Notes: generated from the sequence alone by a model not told the origin. A stretch of 64,000 bases of DNA from Palsa-147 sp963707165 (GCA_963707165.1 CAVPPO010000005.1:62001-126000), one strand, 5' to 3'; positions 7,972 through 18,380 are shown, counted from the first letter of the stretch. Numbers and translations are program-made.

Positions 7972-9721
7972 TCAACTCTCAAGCTTGTACTTCGTGGAAG
8001 CCAGCACATAAAGCCTCCGCCACACAAACCGATTGATTGTCACCACCATCGCCGCCATCAAAAGCGTAGCCGCAAGCAATACGCGCGAGCTTCCACTATC
8101 CGTCGCGCTGCTGATCACCGCCCCAAGCCCAACAGTCGAAAACGTCTGCCCGTGAAAATGAAAATATTCCGCCACAATGCTCGCATTCCAAGCCCCGCCC
8201 GAAGCCGTAACCAACCCTGTGACCAAATAAGGAAAAATCGCCGGCAAAAAAAGCTCCCGCCACTTCTCCAACTTCCCGAACTGGAATATCCCGCACACTT
8301 CTTTCAAGTCCGATGGAATCGCCGAAGCCCCGGCAATCACATTGAAAAGGATGTACCACTGCGTCCCCAGCAAAAGCAGCACGATCGACCCAATCCCCAA
8401 CCCGCCGCCCACGCGAATCAGCAAAAGCAGAATGATCGGAAAAAGCGCCGTCGCAGGCACGGAAGCCGCGATCTGCGCGATCGGCTGCATCACCGCCGAG
8501 AGCCGCGGATTCAACCCAATGATGACTCCAGCCGGAATCGTCCACAGCGCCGCGAGAACCAGCGTGAACTCCACGCGCAGAAACGTCGCCCCAGCTCCCA
8601 CAAAAATGCTGCGGATTTCCGCGCCCGCTGACCGTCACCAGCAGCGCAGTCATCCTAATAAACTCATACCCGATGCCCAGCACCAAAAGCGTGAGCACAA
8701 CCCGCCCAATCATTTTCCGAACTTTCCCCGCTGCTCCGCCCTCGCGTTCCTGCGACGCGCCTCTGGCAAAGTACAAGCTCAAGCGTTCCCGCATCGGCCG
8801 CACCGACACCTGCGCCACCAGCGGCACAATCTTCGACCGCCGCAGAAAATCCAGCACGTAAGAATGCGGCGACTCGATCGCTTCCACTTGCTCGAATTTG
8901 AATTTCTCCGCCCAGGCAATGATCGGCCGCCAGATCAACTGGTCCATCAGCACGATCACTCCCACCATCGTCACCACTCCCCAAATAATCGCCCGCGTAT
9001 CCCCGGCATTCGCCGCCGTCTGCAAATAGGAACCCAGCCCGGCCAAACGCAAATCGCGGTTTTGCAGCACGAACATTTCGCACGCCATCAGGAAAAACCA
9101 TCCGCCCGCCACCGACATCATCGAATTCCACACCAGCCCAATCGTCGCGAACGGCAGCTCCATCTGCACGAATCGCTGCCACCAGCTCCAGCGGTAAATC
9201 TCCGCCACTTCGCGCATCTCCCGCGGAATCGATTTCAGCGAGGAATAAAAGCTGAACGTCATGTTCCACACCTGCCCGGTAAAAATCAGCAGGATGGAAC
9301 CCAGCTCGATCCCGAATTGCCGCGTCGGAAAAAGCGCCACCATAGCCAGCATCACGCCGGGCAAAAAACTCAGCACCGGAATCGACTGCAGCGTGTCGAG
9401 CAGCGGAATCAGGAAGCGCTCGGCCTTCGCGTTGTACGCCGCAACGTATCCGTAAATGAGAGTGAAAATCAGGCTAACGAAATACGCGAGCATAATTCGC
9501 AAAAGCGAAAACATCGCATATTTCGGCAGCGCCCCCAGCGAAAGCTGAATCTCCGGCCGCGTGCTGACCGGCGCGATCCAATAATGAGTGAGTGACAGCA
9601 GCGCATAGAACGACGCCAATCCCGCAAAAATGATCGGCAAATCCCGCAGCATCGAGGGAACGCCCGCCGGCAACTTTCCCCACGCCGGAACTCTGGATAC
9701 CGGATTTTCCGGACTCGTCAT
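7972..9721 (-). pseudogene. fused double-domain ABC permease (nitrate/sulfonate type), frameshifted near 8624
   Basis: Two frames (8096-9721 and 7972-8601) join into one permease of about 583 codons if one G is removed near 8624. After repair the sequence reads through GREIRSIFVGAGATFLRVEF. Each half has the BPD_transp_1-like helices of NrtB/SsuC/TauC permeases, with EAA-type loops such as EMREVAEIYRWSWWQRF in the first half and DLKEVCGIFQFGKLEKW in the second. So the two permease subunits of the transporter are fused in one chain. It is followed on the same strand by its ATPase gene (9735-11469), which is transcribed first. No substrate-binding protein is nearby and the substrate is unknown. 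Confidence 0.75.
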
Positions 9722-9734
9722 TCAGCGGCCGCTC

Positions 9735-11469
9735 TCAATTCGGTTTTCCGGTTGGCGCGGCGTGATAAAGCCGCAGCCGGTCGTTCTCCGAATCGTATTC
9801 GAAGATTTCAGCGTACCGGCCCCAGTTCAATGCCGTATCGACCTGCTTCTTCGTTTCTTCCTCGGGAATGTATTCATCGAGAATGTCGTGGAAGAATTCG
9901 ATCGGCATGGCGTGATCCGATTTGCTCTCGAGCGTGGTCTTGATCTGCTGCAGCAGCCCGACGTGCGCAAGAATCGCCTCGCGGAACAAAATCTTGCGCG
10001 AGCGGATGTCCGCTTCGGCGAATTCCTTCCCCTTCGCCGTGATCACCACATCTCCCTCCCTCACGGTCACAAATCCCAGCAGCACGCCCGCATCAATGAT
10101 CGGCAGCAAATCGTCCACTTCCAGCAGCAGCTCCTCGGCGATGTGATACATGTCCTCTTCGCCCTTGCGATCGTTCAATAGCTCCAGCAATCCCGCCACG
10201 CCGCCCGGCCGCGCATGCGGAAGCATCTGCGGCCGCGGCTTTCGCACACCCGCCGTCGCCGAAGGCGGCGCGAGATCCAGCTCCGGCTGCGTCATCACTT
10301 TGTAGATGTAGTCCACGTACAGAACAAATGTCGGCGACTTGCGATCCCGCGGCTGGCGCAGCGGAATGTGAAAGTCCGCGCGGATTTTCGCCGGGTTGCG
10401 CCCGAGCACGATGATGCGATCGGCCAGCAAAACCGCTTCCTCAATATTGTGCGTCACCAGAAAAATCGCCCGCGTGGGAATTTTCTTCGCCAGCCACAGC
10501 TCCATCAGTTCGCCGCGCAGGTTCTCCGCCGTGAGCACGTCCAGCGCCGAGAACGGCTCGTCCATGAACAAAATCTCCGGCTCGACTGCCAGCGCCCGCG
10601 CAAATCCCACGCGCTGTTTCATTCCGCCCGACAATTCCTTCGGATAAGCCGTCTCGAAATTCTTCAATCCCACGGAATCCAGCGCATGAAGAGCCCGCTT
10701 CCGCCGCTCCTCCTGCGCCATCCCGCGCGCCAGCAGCGGCGTCTCCACGTTTTCCAGCACCGTAAGCCACGGGAACAGCGCGAAGCTCTGAAACACAATC
10801 GCCACATTCGGCCGGCACTCGCGGCATCGGCGTATCGTGCCACAGCACTTCTCCGCCCGAGGGCAGCATCAACCCGGAAAGCATTCTCAGCATGGTGGAT
10901 TTGCCCGAGCCCGATGGGCCAAGCAGCGCCACGATGCTGTCCGCCTCGATCGACAAATCCACCGGCGCGATCACCTGAATCTGCCGCCCATCCGGCTGCT
11001 GATAGCTCTTCTCGATTTGCCGCGCCTCGATGATGTGCTTCGGCGCAACGCGGCCGGACGATCGCCGCGCGCCCTTCCGCAGGCTTCAGCCGTAGGAATG
11101 GCCGCCTCTGCCCCGGCGACGCGCGTCGCCTCCAACTCATTCATCAAGCTCTGCCACGCCTCTTCAGGCAGCGCGTCGAGAAAAAGATCGCGATCCGCCG
11201 GATTCATCGCGTCCACGATCAAATGCATCTCCTGCGCGGGACGCGAGTGCAGACAGCACGTAAGCGTGAAAATAAGTGAAGCACCCAATCAAGGAGGCCG
11301 CGAACGCAACCGGCATCGCGCGAAACAACGCCCGCTGCTCTTCAAACGGCAGCGTCATCATGAAATCAGCGACAACCGCAGCGTCCGCCTCGACCAGGAT
11401 GCCCACCGCAGCATTCCAGCGCCCCTGGCTGCAAAGATCCCGCACCGTCTCAATCCGAGCGAGAGTCAT
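9735..11469 (-). pseudogene. ABC ATPase with MgtE_N-like N terminus and AAA-associated C terminus, frameshifted
   Basis: The product is spread over several frames. Residues from 11469 (MTLARIETVR to YFHAYVL) and then 11288 (RPAQEMHLIVDAMNPADRDL, LDALPEEAWQSLMNEL) resemble the MgtE N-terminal superhelix. The ABC domain follows: IIEARQIEKSYQQPDG, Walker A GPSGSGKST near 10905, Q-loop VFQSFALFPW, signature LSGGMKQRVGFARAL, Walker B ILFMDEPFSALD and switch His in LVTHN. A C-terminal extension of about 150 residues resembles the AAA-associated domain of nitrate/sulfonate-type ATPases. Shifts are needed near 11247, 11060 and 10820. The total of 1735 bases would give about 578 residues. It partners the permease downstream. 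Confidence 0.72.
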
Positions 11470-11588
11470 AAAGCGCTATAGGCTACTACGAATTCACGCA
11501 AACGCCCTCGAATCGGTAGCAGCCCCCGCAATTTTTGGGTGGTAGCCCCCGCACGCACGCCGCAAGAGCATTTGAATTTTGGTGGGAG

Positions 11589-11608
11589 CCCCCTCATTCA
11601 TGAGGGGG
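11589..11608. repeat. perfect palindrome upstream of the IS481 element
   Basis: CCCCCTCAT TC ATGAGGGGG is a perfect 9-bp stem with a 2-base loop, about 16 bases outside the left end of the IS481-type element. It could be a terminator or an insertion-target hairpin; neither role is shown. Confidence 0.45.
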
Positions 11609-11623
11609 AAGGAGCGCGGTATA

Positions 11624-12984
11624 AACCGGGGACATGCCTGACAGATTGAACCGGGCAGATTCCTGACACTGCAAGCGATAGGGCGTGTAGAACGGTGGCA
11701 TGCCCTGGAAAGCGAGCAGTGCCATGGAAGAGCGAGTGCGGTTTGTGTTCGAACAGCAACGTGGTTTGCATACGATGACAGAGTTGTGTGCGATCTACGA
11801 GATCACGCGGGAGACCGGTTACTACTGGCTGCGGCGATACCAGCAGGGAGGGCTGGAAGCGCTGTCAGATCGTAACCGGGCTCCGCGACAACATCCCAAC
11901 CAGACGCCGGAGGAAATCGCGGCAGCGGTGCTGGAGTTGCGGCGCGCGCACATGAGTTGGGGGCCGCGCAAGTTGAAGCGCGTGCTGGAGAGAGAAGAAC
12001 CGCAACGGCGGTGGCCGGCAGCGAGCACCATCGGCACGCTGGTGGCGCGGGAAGGATTGGTGGTGGCGCGGCGCAAGCGGCGGCGCGTGGCGGCTTACAC
12101 GCAGCCGTTTGCGTCGGCGGATGCGCCGAACCGCGTGTGGTGCGCGGACTTCAAAGGATGGTTTCGCACCGCGGACGGCGAGCGCATCGATCCGCTGACG
12201 ATCACCGACGCTTGCAGCCGCTATCTGTTGCGCTGCCAGTGCGTGGAGAAGATGGATTACGAACGAGTGCGGGCGATCTTCGAGGCGGCGTTTCGCGAAT
12301 GCGGGCTGCCCGGGGCCATCCGCACGGATAACGGAGCGCCGTTTGCGTCGCGAGCGGTGGCGGGGCTTTCACGTCTGGCGGTGTGGTGGATGAAGCTGGG
12401 GATCGTGCCGGAGCGCATCGCGGCGGGACATCCGGAACAAAACGGACGGCACGAGCGCATGCATCGCACGCTGAAGCAGGAAACGGCGTCGCCGCCGGCA
12501 GCGCACGGCCGGGCACAGCAGCGGGCCTTCGATCGTTTTCGGCGGGAGTACAACGAGCAGCGACCGCACGAAGCGCTGGGGATGGAAACACCCAGTGCGG
12601 TGTACACGCCATCGGCGCGAGCGTATCCAGCGCGCGTGGCGGAACCGGAATACGGCAGCGCGCTGCGGGTGCGGCGCGTACAGCACCGCGGCTGGTTTCG
12701 CTGGAAGAGCCAGGAAATATTCCTGAGCGAAACTTTGAGGGGGGAAAGTATTGGCTTGCTGCCGATGGACGAGCGGTTCTATACCGTCTACTTCGCGGCG
12801 TTTCCGATCGCGCGCTTCGACGGTCACCAACTGAGGATCGTGCCGCAGTCCCAAGGGAGTAATTTCAGCGCGGGTGCAGGGGAAGGGGAAGCTTCCCCTT
12901 CCCCTGCACCCCATCCCCTCCCGGCAACGGAGGAAAAAGTGTCAGGAATGTGCCCGGTCTAAAATGTCAGGTATGATCCCGGCC
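11624..12984 (+). mobile_element. IS481-type insertion sequence with double-motif ends
   Basis: The transposase gene is bounded by inverted ends. The left end holds two direct copies of a 21-base motif, AACCGGGGACATGCCTGACAG at 11624-11644 and AACCGGGCAGATTCCTGACA from 11649. The right end holds the same pair inverted, between 12939 and about 12984. The last transposase codons run into the right inner motif. I found no obvious target-site duplication, so the exact outer edges are uncertain by a few bases. Confidence 0.72.
11700..12962 (+). CDS. IS481-family DDE transposase
   Basis: A 420-residue transposase with an N-terminal helix-turn-helix pair (TMTELCAIYEITRETGYYWL, GLEALSDRNRAPRQHPNQTP) and an integrase (rve) core. 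The DDE triad is visible in VWCADFKGWF, IRTDNGAPFAS and PEQNGRHERMHR, so the enzyme looks intact. The C-terminal portion (FSAGAGEGEASPSPAPHPLP) is low complexity and runs into the right end of the element. It catalyses cut-and-paste or copy-type movement of the element; activity now is not known. Confidence 0.85.
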   Translation: MPWKASSAMEERVRFVFEQQRGLHTMTELCAIYEITRETGYYWLRRYQQGGLEALSDRNRAPRQHPNQTPEEIAAAVLELRRAHMSWGPRKLKRVLEREEPQRRWPAASTIGTLVAREGLVVARRKRRRVAAYTQPFASADAPNRVWCADFKGWFRTADGERIDPLTITDACSRYLLRCQCVEKMDYERVRAIFEAAFRECGLPGAIRTDNGAPFASRAVAGLSRLAVWWMKLGIVPERIAAGHPEQNGRHERMHRTLKQETASPPAAHGRAQQRAFDRFRREYNEQRPHEALGMETPSAVYTPSARAYPARVAEPEYGSALRVRRVQHRGWFRWKSQEIFLSETLRGESIGLLPMDERFYTVYFAAFPIARFDGHQLRIVPQSQGSNFSAGAGEGEASPSPAPHPLPATEEKVSGMCPV

Positions 12985-13218
12985 ATTCCGCGCTTCAGCG
13001 CTCCGGGAACAGCCCACCGAAAAACCATGCGCTTTAGCGCTGGGAATTTCGCATCGCTCACGAACCGGGAACCCAACCGTCAGATTCATTGTGCCCAGCG
13101 CGCCGGACGCGTAGAATACGCAGGCCCGAGACCCACATCGCTGATTCTGGCTTGCCTCAATTACCGTGCGCGGGTCCGCAGCAAATCAACGGCTACGATA
13201 GACTTCGGAGGAGTGCGG

Positions 13219-16200
13219 ATGAGATTGCTTCGTCGATTCTTGTGTGTAGCGATTGCAGCGCTGGCCATCCCCGTTCTAGCTCAGGCGCAGGATATGCAAG
13301 AAGGCCGCCTGCTGCGCTTCCCCGACGTTTACAAAGATAAAATCGTATTCAGTTACGCCGGAGATCTCTGGCTAGTCCCCACCAGCGGCGGTATCGCCCG
13401 GCGCATCACCACCAATCCGGGACTCGAGCTCTTCCCGAAATTCTCTCCCGACGGTTCGCACATCGCCTTCACCGGCCAATATGACGGCAATCCCAACGTC
13501 TACACCATTCCCTCCGAAGGCGGCGAGCCCAAGCAATTGACCTTCGAAACTCCCGCCATCGTTTTGCCCGAACGCATGGGCATGGAAAATGAAATCATCA
13601 ACTGGATGCCCGATGGCAAGAGCATCCTCTTTCTCTCCCGCCGCGAAACTTTCAATTCTTGGTTCGGCCGCCTCTTCACCGTGCCCATCGAAGGCGGCCT
13701 TCCCGCGCGCCTCCCCATCGACAAAGGCGGCCTCACTTCCTTCTCCCCCGACGGCAATCAAATCGCCTTCAATCGCATCTTCCGCAATTTCCGCACCTGG
13801 AAGCGTTACACCGGCGGCATGGCCCAGAGAATTTCCATCTACGATTTCAAGACCAATCACTACGAGCAAATCGACAGCGACTATCAGGGCGTGGACACTT
13901 TTCCAATGTGGCGCGGCGACACCATCTATTTCGACTCCGATCAAGGCCCCGATCACCGCATGAATCTCTTCGCCTACAGCACCAAGACCAAGCAAATCCG
14001 CCAGCTCACTCATTTCACCGAATTCGATGTGAACTGGCCCAGCCTCGGCCCCGATTCAATCGTCTTCGAGAACGGCGGCTTCCTCTATCTCTTCGATCTC
14101 TCCACCGAGCAAGCCAAGAAAGTCACCATCTATTTGCCCGGCGATCTCGACCTCGCCAGAAAACACTGGACCAACACAAGCAAGCTGATCACTTCTTTCG
14201 ATCTTTCACCCGACGGCAAGCGCGCCACCTTCAGCGCCCGCGGCGACGTCTACACCGTCCCCGCAAAAGAAGGCGCCATCCGCAATCTCACGCGCACTCC
14301 CGGAATCCGCGAAGAAAATGTCGCCTGGTCTCCCGACGGCAAATGGATCGCCTACCTCTCCGATCGCACCGGCGAAGAAGAAATCTATCTCATGCCACAA
14401 GACGGCATGGGCAAAGAAGTCCGCATCACCACCGACGGTTCCATGCACCGCTTTCAACCCGTCTGGTCGCCCGACAGCAAAAAACTCCTCTACGCCGACA
14501 AATCTAACCGCCTCTTCTACATCGACGTTGACGAAAAGAAGCCCGTGCAAATCGATCAGGGCAAGTACGCCGATCTCACCGATTACAATTGGTCGCCCGA
14601 CAGCAAATGGGCCGTCTACGCCAAGGCCGCGGAAAATGGCAATGGCGTAATTTATCTTTACTCGCTCGCCGACAAAAAAATCTCCCCGGTCACCACCGAT
14701 TTCAACGGCAGCGTCAATCCCGTCTTCGATCCCGACGGCAAATATCTCTATTTCCTCTCCGCTCGCGATTTCAACGAAGTCCTCGGCGTGATCGATTTCG
14801 AATTCGCCAATCCCAAAGCCGTCCGCGTTTACGCCGTCACTCTGCGCGCCGACACGCCTTCGCCTTTCGCCCCGCAAAGCGACGAGGTCGATCTCAAAAA
14901 GCCCAACCCGGATGAAAAAGAAGAAGCCAAGCCCGCCGCCAAAGAGACCAAAGAGAAAAAGCCCGAAGAGAAAAAATCAGAAGAGAAGACACCGGAAGAA
15001 AAAAAGGAGCCGTTCCGCATCGATCTCGACGGCATTCAGAACCGCGTCGTCGCCTTTCCCACTCCTCCCGAGGTGATGGCGGGCCTTACCGCCTCCAAAG
15101 GCTTCGTCTTCTATCTCACGGCGCCCATCATCGGCCTCTCAGGCCCGCTCTCGGGCGAAGGCTTCGCCATCCACATCTTCGATTTGAAAGAGCGCAAGGA
15201 CGCGGTCCTCATCAACGGCACCACCGGCTACGCTCTCTCGCGTGACGGCAAGAAGCTCCTCTACTCCTCTCCCGAAGGCGGCGGTCTCGAAGTTCCCGGC
15301 GCCATCCCGCCCACCACTCACGCCGCCAACACCTACGGAATTCTCGATGCAACTTTTCCAACCGCCGGCCCGCACAAAGTCGGCGACGGCCAACTCGATC
15401 TCGCCAACATGCAAGCCGAAATCGATCCGCGCGCCGAGTGGAAAGAAATGTTTGAAGAAGTTTATCGCCAGGAGCGCGATTATTTCTTCGAGCCCTCCAT
15501 GAACGGCGTGGACTGGGCCAAAGAGCGCGATAAATACGCGCAACTTCTCCCCTACGTCGCCGATCGCTATGACCTCACTTACGTCCTCGGCGAATTCATC
15601 GGCGAACTTTCGAATTCCCATACCTACGTCGGCGGCGGCGACTCGCCCGATCTGCATCCGGTCAATTCCGGCCTCCTCGGCGTAGATTTCGATCTCGACT
15701 CCGCCAGCGGCCTCTACCGCTTCAAGAAAATTTATCCCGGCGAAAATTGGGATCCATTCCTCCGCTCGCCGCTCACGGAGCCCGGCGTTGACGTGAAGCA
15801 AGGCGACTACTTGCTCGAAGTCAACGGCCGCTCGCTGAAATCACCGCAAAATCCGTACGAGCTGTTCGTCAACACCGCCGACGAAAATGTCACGCTAACC
15901 GTAAATTCCAAGCCTTCCTCCGACGGCGCCCGCAACGTCGTCGTCAGGACCATCCCCACCGAATTCAGCCTCCGCGAACTCGATTGGATCGACACCAATC
16001 GCAAAAAAGTCGAGCAAGCCACCGGCGGCAAAGTCGGCTACGTCTATTTGCCCGACATGGAAGCCGCCGGCCTCAACGAATTCGTCAAGCAATTTTTCCC
16101 GCAAGTCCGCAAGCAAGGCCTCATCTTTGACGTGCGCTACAACGGCGGCGGCTTCGTCGATCAAATTATTTTCGAGCGCCTCCGCCGCATCCTCGCCGGC

Positions 16201-16647
16201 ATGGACACCGCCCGCAATTCCGCCAGCACCACCGAGCCGCAAATCGTCTTCTACGGCGCGATGGCCTGCATCACCAACGAATACGCGGCCTCTGATGGCG
16301 ACTTCTTCACCTACTTTTTCAAGCACTACAAGCTCGGCCCGGTAATCGGCATGCGCACCTGGGGCGGCGTTCGCGGCATCCGCGGCGAAATCCCGCTCAT
16401 GGACGGCGGCTACGTCACCCGCCCGGAATTTTCGCTCTACGGCCTCGACAGCCAATGGCTAATCGAAAATCACGGCGTCCAACCCGACATCGTCGTTGAC
16501 AACACGCCAGACCAGGTAGTCGCCGGCCACGACCCGCAACTAGAAAAGGCCATCGAGCAAGTAATGAAGGAAATCCAGGAGCACCCAAAGAAGCTCCCGC
16601 CGCCTCCACCAGATCTACCACCCTATCCGCCCGGCCCAGGCTATTAG
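13219..16647 (+). CDS. Tricorn-like protease, exported
   Basis: A 1142-residue product. The ATG at 13219 has GGAGGAG seven bases upstream and opens a signal peptide (MRLLRRFLCVAIAALAIPVL, AQAQ); longer in-frame starts are not supported. The N-terminal half is TolB/WD40-like propeller repeats (FSPDGSHIAFTGQYDGNPNV, WSPDGKWIAYLSDRTGEEEI). A Lys/Glu-rich linker follows at about 559-600. The C-terminal half carries Tricorn C1, PDZ and S41-type core regions. The catalytic Ser-His pair is S800-H801 (LSNSHTY) and the nucleophile motif is ASDGD with S1025-D1026. It probably degrades peptides in the periplasm. Confidence 0.88.
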   Translation: MRLLRRFLCVAIAALAIPVLAQAQDMQEGRLLRFPDVYKDKIVFSYAGDLWLVPTSGGIARRITTNPGLELFPKFSPDGSHIAFTGQYDGNPNVYTIPSEGGEPKQLTFETPAIVLPERMGMENEIINWMPDGKSILFLSRRETFNSWFGRLFTVPIEGGLPARLPIDKGGLTSFSPDGNQIAFNRIFRNFRTWKRYTGGMAQRISIYDFKTNHYEQIDSDYQGVDTFPMWRGDTIYFDSDQGPDHRMNLFAYSTKTKQIRQLTHFTEFDVNWPSLGPDSIVFENGGFLYLFDLSTEQAKKVTIYLPGDLDLARKHWTNTSKLITSFDLSPDGKRATFSARGDVYTVPAKEGAIRNLTRTPGIREENVAWSPDGKWIAYLSDRTGEEEIYLMPQDGMGKEVRITTDGSMHRFQPVWSPDSKKLLYADKSNRLFYIDVDEKKPVQIDQGKYADLTDYNWSPDSKWAVYAKAAENGNGVIYLYSLADKKISPVTTDFNGSVNPVFDPDGKYLYFLSARDFNEVLGVIDFEFANPKAVRVYAVTLRADTPSPFAPQSDEVDLKKPNPDEKEEAKPAAKETKEKKPEEKKSEEKTPEEKKEPFRIDLDGIQNRVVAFPTPPEVMAGLTASKGFVFYLTAPIIGLSGPLSGEGFAIHIFDLKERKDAVLINGTTGYALSRDGKKLLYSSPEGGGLEVPGAIPPTTHAANTYGILDATFPTAGPHKVGDGQLDLANMQAEIDPRAEWKEMFEEVYRQERDYFFEPSMNGVDWAKERDKYAQLLPYVADRYDLTYVLGEFIGELSNSHTYVGGGDSPDLHPVNSGLLGVDFDLDSASGLYRFKKIYPGENWDPFLRSPLTEPGVDVKQGDYLLEVNGRSLKSPQNPYELFVNTADENVTLTVNSKPSSDGARNVVVRTIPTEFSLRELDWIDTNRKKVEQATGGKVGYVYLPDMEAAGLNEFVKQFFPQVRKQGLIFDVRYNGGGFVDQIIFERLRRILAGMDTARNSASTTEPQIVFYGAMACITNEYAASDGDFFTYFFKHYKLGPVIGMRTWGGVRGIRGEIPLMDGGYVTRPEFSLYGLDSQWLIENHGVQPDIVVDNTPDQVVAGHDPQLEKAIEQVMKEIQEHPKKLPPPPPDLPPYPPGPGY

Positions 16648-17008
16648 CTTTTTGCTGTCATCCCGAGCGAAGCGAAGGATCTGCGGTTTCTTCTCTTCGC
16701 TCGCCTCGCCCTTCTGTTTTCGCTGTCATCCTGAACGCAGTGAAGGATCTGCATTCTCTTCGCTCTTCTCTTAACGCTGTCATCCTGAGCGAAGCGAAGG
16801 ATCTGCATTTTCCTTCCCCGGGGTGCCTCCGCCTAGGCAGACGCCGCAGTCGCGCGTGTGGCTTTTCGGCCCCCGACTTCTCCGCCCGTAGGGCCCGGTC
16901 TTCAGCCGGGCCTCTTCCGTGTCCGACGATCTTTTTGCTGTCATCCTGAGCGAAGCGAAGGATCTGCATTTTCTTCTCTCCGCTCACCCCGCCCCAATCG
17001 CAGCGGAA
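16648..17008. repeat. cluster of dispersed intergenic repeats
   Basis: Four copies of the unit TGTCATCCTGAGCGAAGCGA, followed by AGGATCTGC, start at about 16657, 16724, 16778 and 16939. A degenerate TGCC-type hairpin lies at about 16822-16866. A GTAG-footed palindrome, GTAGGGCCCGGTCTTCAGCC, starts at 16888. No gene is supported between the Tricorn stop and the next stop codon. Confidence 0.8.
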
Positions 17009-17572
17009 TCAGCGGAACACATTCCGAACCATCCGCGTCACGCTCCGCCACGCCTGCGTCGAGCCCTCCTCCCGCGCCTCCCGCCCAAAATGAAAGCTCA
17101 CGCTCACGCCCGCAAGCTCCACGGATCGCGGCCCGCCCGGATAAATCCGTCGCGGCGGACGCAGGTCCAGCGCACCGCCATACCCCACAGGATCAATCTG
17201 CAAGTTCTGAATGAATATCGTGTTCTGAAAGCCGTTCACTTGTAGCCGTCCGCTCCACAACCTCGCCAGCGGCACGCTCGACTCCGTGAACAGCAAAGTC
17301 TTGACCTCATACATCGGCGGCAGCGGCGCCACAAGGAAGTCGCGTTCAGTACCTCCCGCGGACAGAAGACTGAATTGGAAAGGAGTATTTCCGGGATCCT
17401 GGTACAGCAGGAAGGAAGCGTTCAGCGAAGGGGTCGAAACCGGCTGGAGCATCGTCACCGCCGGCGCAGCGCGCACTTGCGCTTGGACTTTCTGCGGTGG
17501 CGGTTTCTGTGCCGCCGCCGGCGCGACGCTACTCAAGAATATTCCGAGTAGCACGATGTACCGCTTGTACGT
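17009..17572 (-). CDS. secreted protein of unknown function
   Basis: About 187 residues from a GTG at 17572; an ATG at 17605 is possible. The chain starts with a signal peptide (YIVLLGIFLSSVAPAAAQ). The mature part has beta-rich stretches (FQFSLLSAGGTERDFLVAPL, LWSGRLQVNGFQNTIFIQNL) and a C-terminal SVSFHFGRE, then basic residues. The pattern would suit a periplasmic or outer-membrane-associated protein, but I recognise no family. It sits between two repeat-rich intergenic regions. Confidence 0.55.
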   Translation of the reverse strand, partial: TYKRYIVLLGIFLSSVAPAAAQKPPPQKVQAQVRAAPAVTMLQPVSTPSLNASFLLYQDPGNTPFQFSLLSAGGTERDFLVAPLPPMYEVKTLLFTESSVPLARLWSGRLQVNGFQNTIFIQNLQIDPVGYGGALDLRPPRRIYPGGPRSVELAGVSVSFHFGREAREEGSTQAWRSVTRMVRNVFR

Positions 17573-17897
17573 CACCGGATTTCTCTTCGCTCTGCGAGGA
17601 ACCACACGCCCGCGAACGAGATGATCTTACTAACGCCGGCGTCCAGAAATCTGTTCCATTTTGAACACAAGCGAATCTAGCGAGTTTCGCGGCGTGCCTC
17701 CGCCTAGGCGGACACCGCAATCGCGCGTGGGTCCTCTGCCGTCGTACGGGCGCCGGCTTGCGGCGCCCAGTTTTCGGCCCATTCCCACCGCTGTTATTCC
17801 AAACCGCCTCGGCGGTGAGGAATCTGCATTGCCGTTGTAGGGGCGGGCCTGACTTCTAGTCCCGCCCGCCGTTCGGCCCCCGGCCCCGGGGTGCCCC

Positions 17898-18380
17898 ATG
17901 CGCCGACGTTGCGCGTGGGGCTTTTCGGCCCCGCCTTCTCCGAACGCAGGGGCGGGGCTCGCTCCGCCCGCCGTTCGTCCCCGCCGTCCGCCCCCTCCTC
18001 GTTGTCATCCTGACGAAGGAAGGATCTGCATTTCGTCCCATCCGCCCGGCCCCGCCTCAATGCCGTTGCCGTCTCTCAAATCTGAAATTTCAAATTGCCG
18101 TCCGCCGTCGCCGTTGCCGCTGTAGGGGAGGGCCGGTTTCGCCCTCCAGCGACGGCCCGCCGTCGCCTCTGCCGGATGCGCCGACGCTGCGCGTGGGGCT
18201 TTTCGGCCCCGCGTTCTCCGAACGTAGGGGCGGGGCTCGCTCCGCTCGCCATCCGTCCCCGTCGTCCGTCCCCCTCCTCGCTGTCATCCTGACGCAACGA
18301 AGGGTCTGCATCTCGTCCCCATCCGTCCAGCCCCCGCCTCAATGCCGTCGCCGTCTCTCAAATCCGAAATCTTAAATTGC
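17898..18380. repeat. imperfect direct duplication of a 200-base block
   Basis: The block at 17898-18098 recurs at 18176-18380, offset 278 bases and visibly very similar over its whole length. Each copy contains, in the same order, a TGCC-type hairpin, a GCAG- or GTAG-footed GGGCGGGGCTCGCTCCGC palindrome, a TGTCATCC unit and the tail GCCGTCTCTCAAATC. A composite unit of several palindromes was therefore copied as a block. Confidence 0.78.

Noticed and set aside
8342..9595. 417-codon plus-strand frame over the ABC permease
   Set aside because: Composition is Arg/His/Gln-rich and it lies exactly antisense to recognisable permease helices.
13372..14013. Gly/Val/Glu-rich minus-strand frame over the Tricorn gene
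   Set aside because: Complement of propeller repeats in the real gene; smooth Gly/Glu/Val content is typical of such shadows.
16657..16975. CRISPR array
   Set aside because: Repeated units are imperfect, spacing is irregular (67, 54 and 161 bases) and no cas gene is nearby.
17630..18342. Several 60-90 codon frames in the repeat field
   Set aside because: They run through palindromes and duplicated blocks, share sequence only because of the repeats, and have no ribosome sites.
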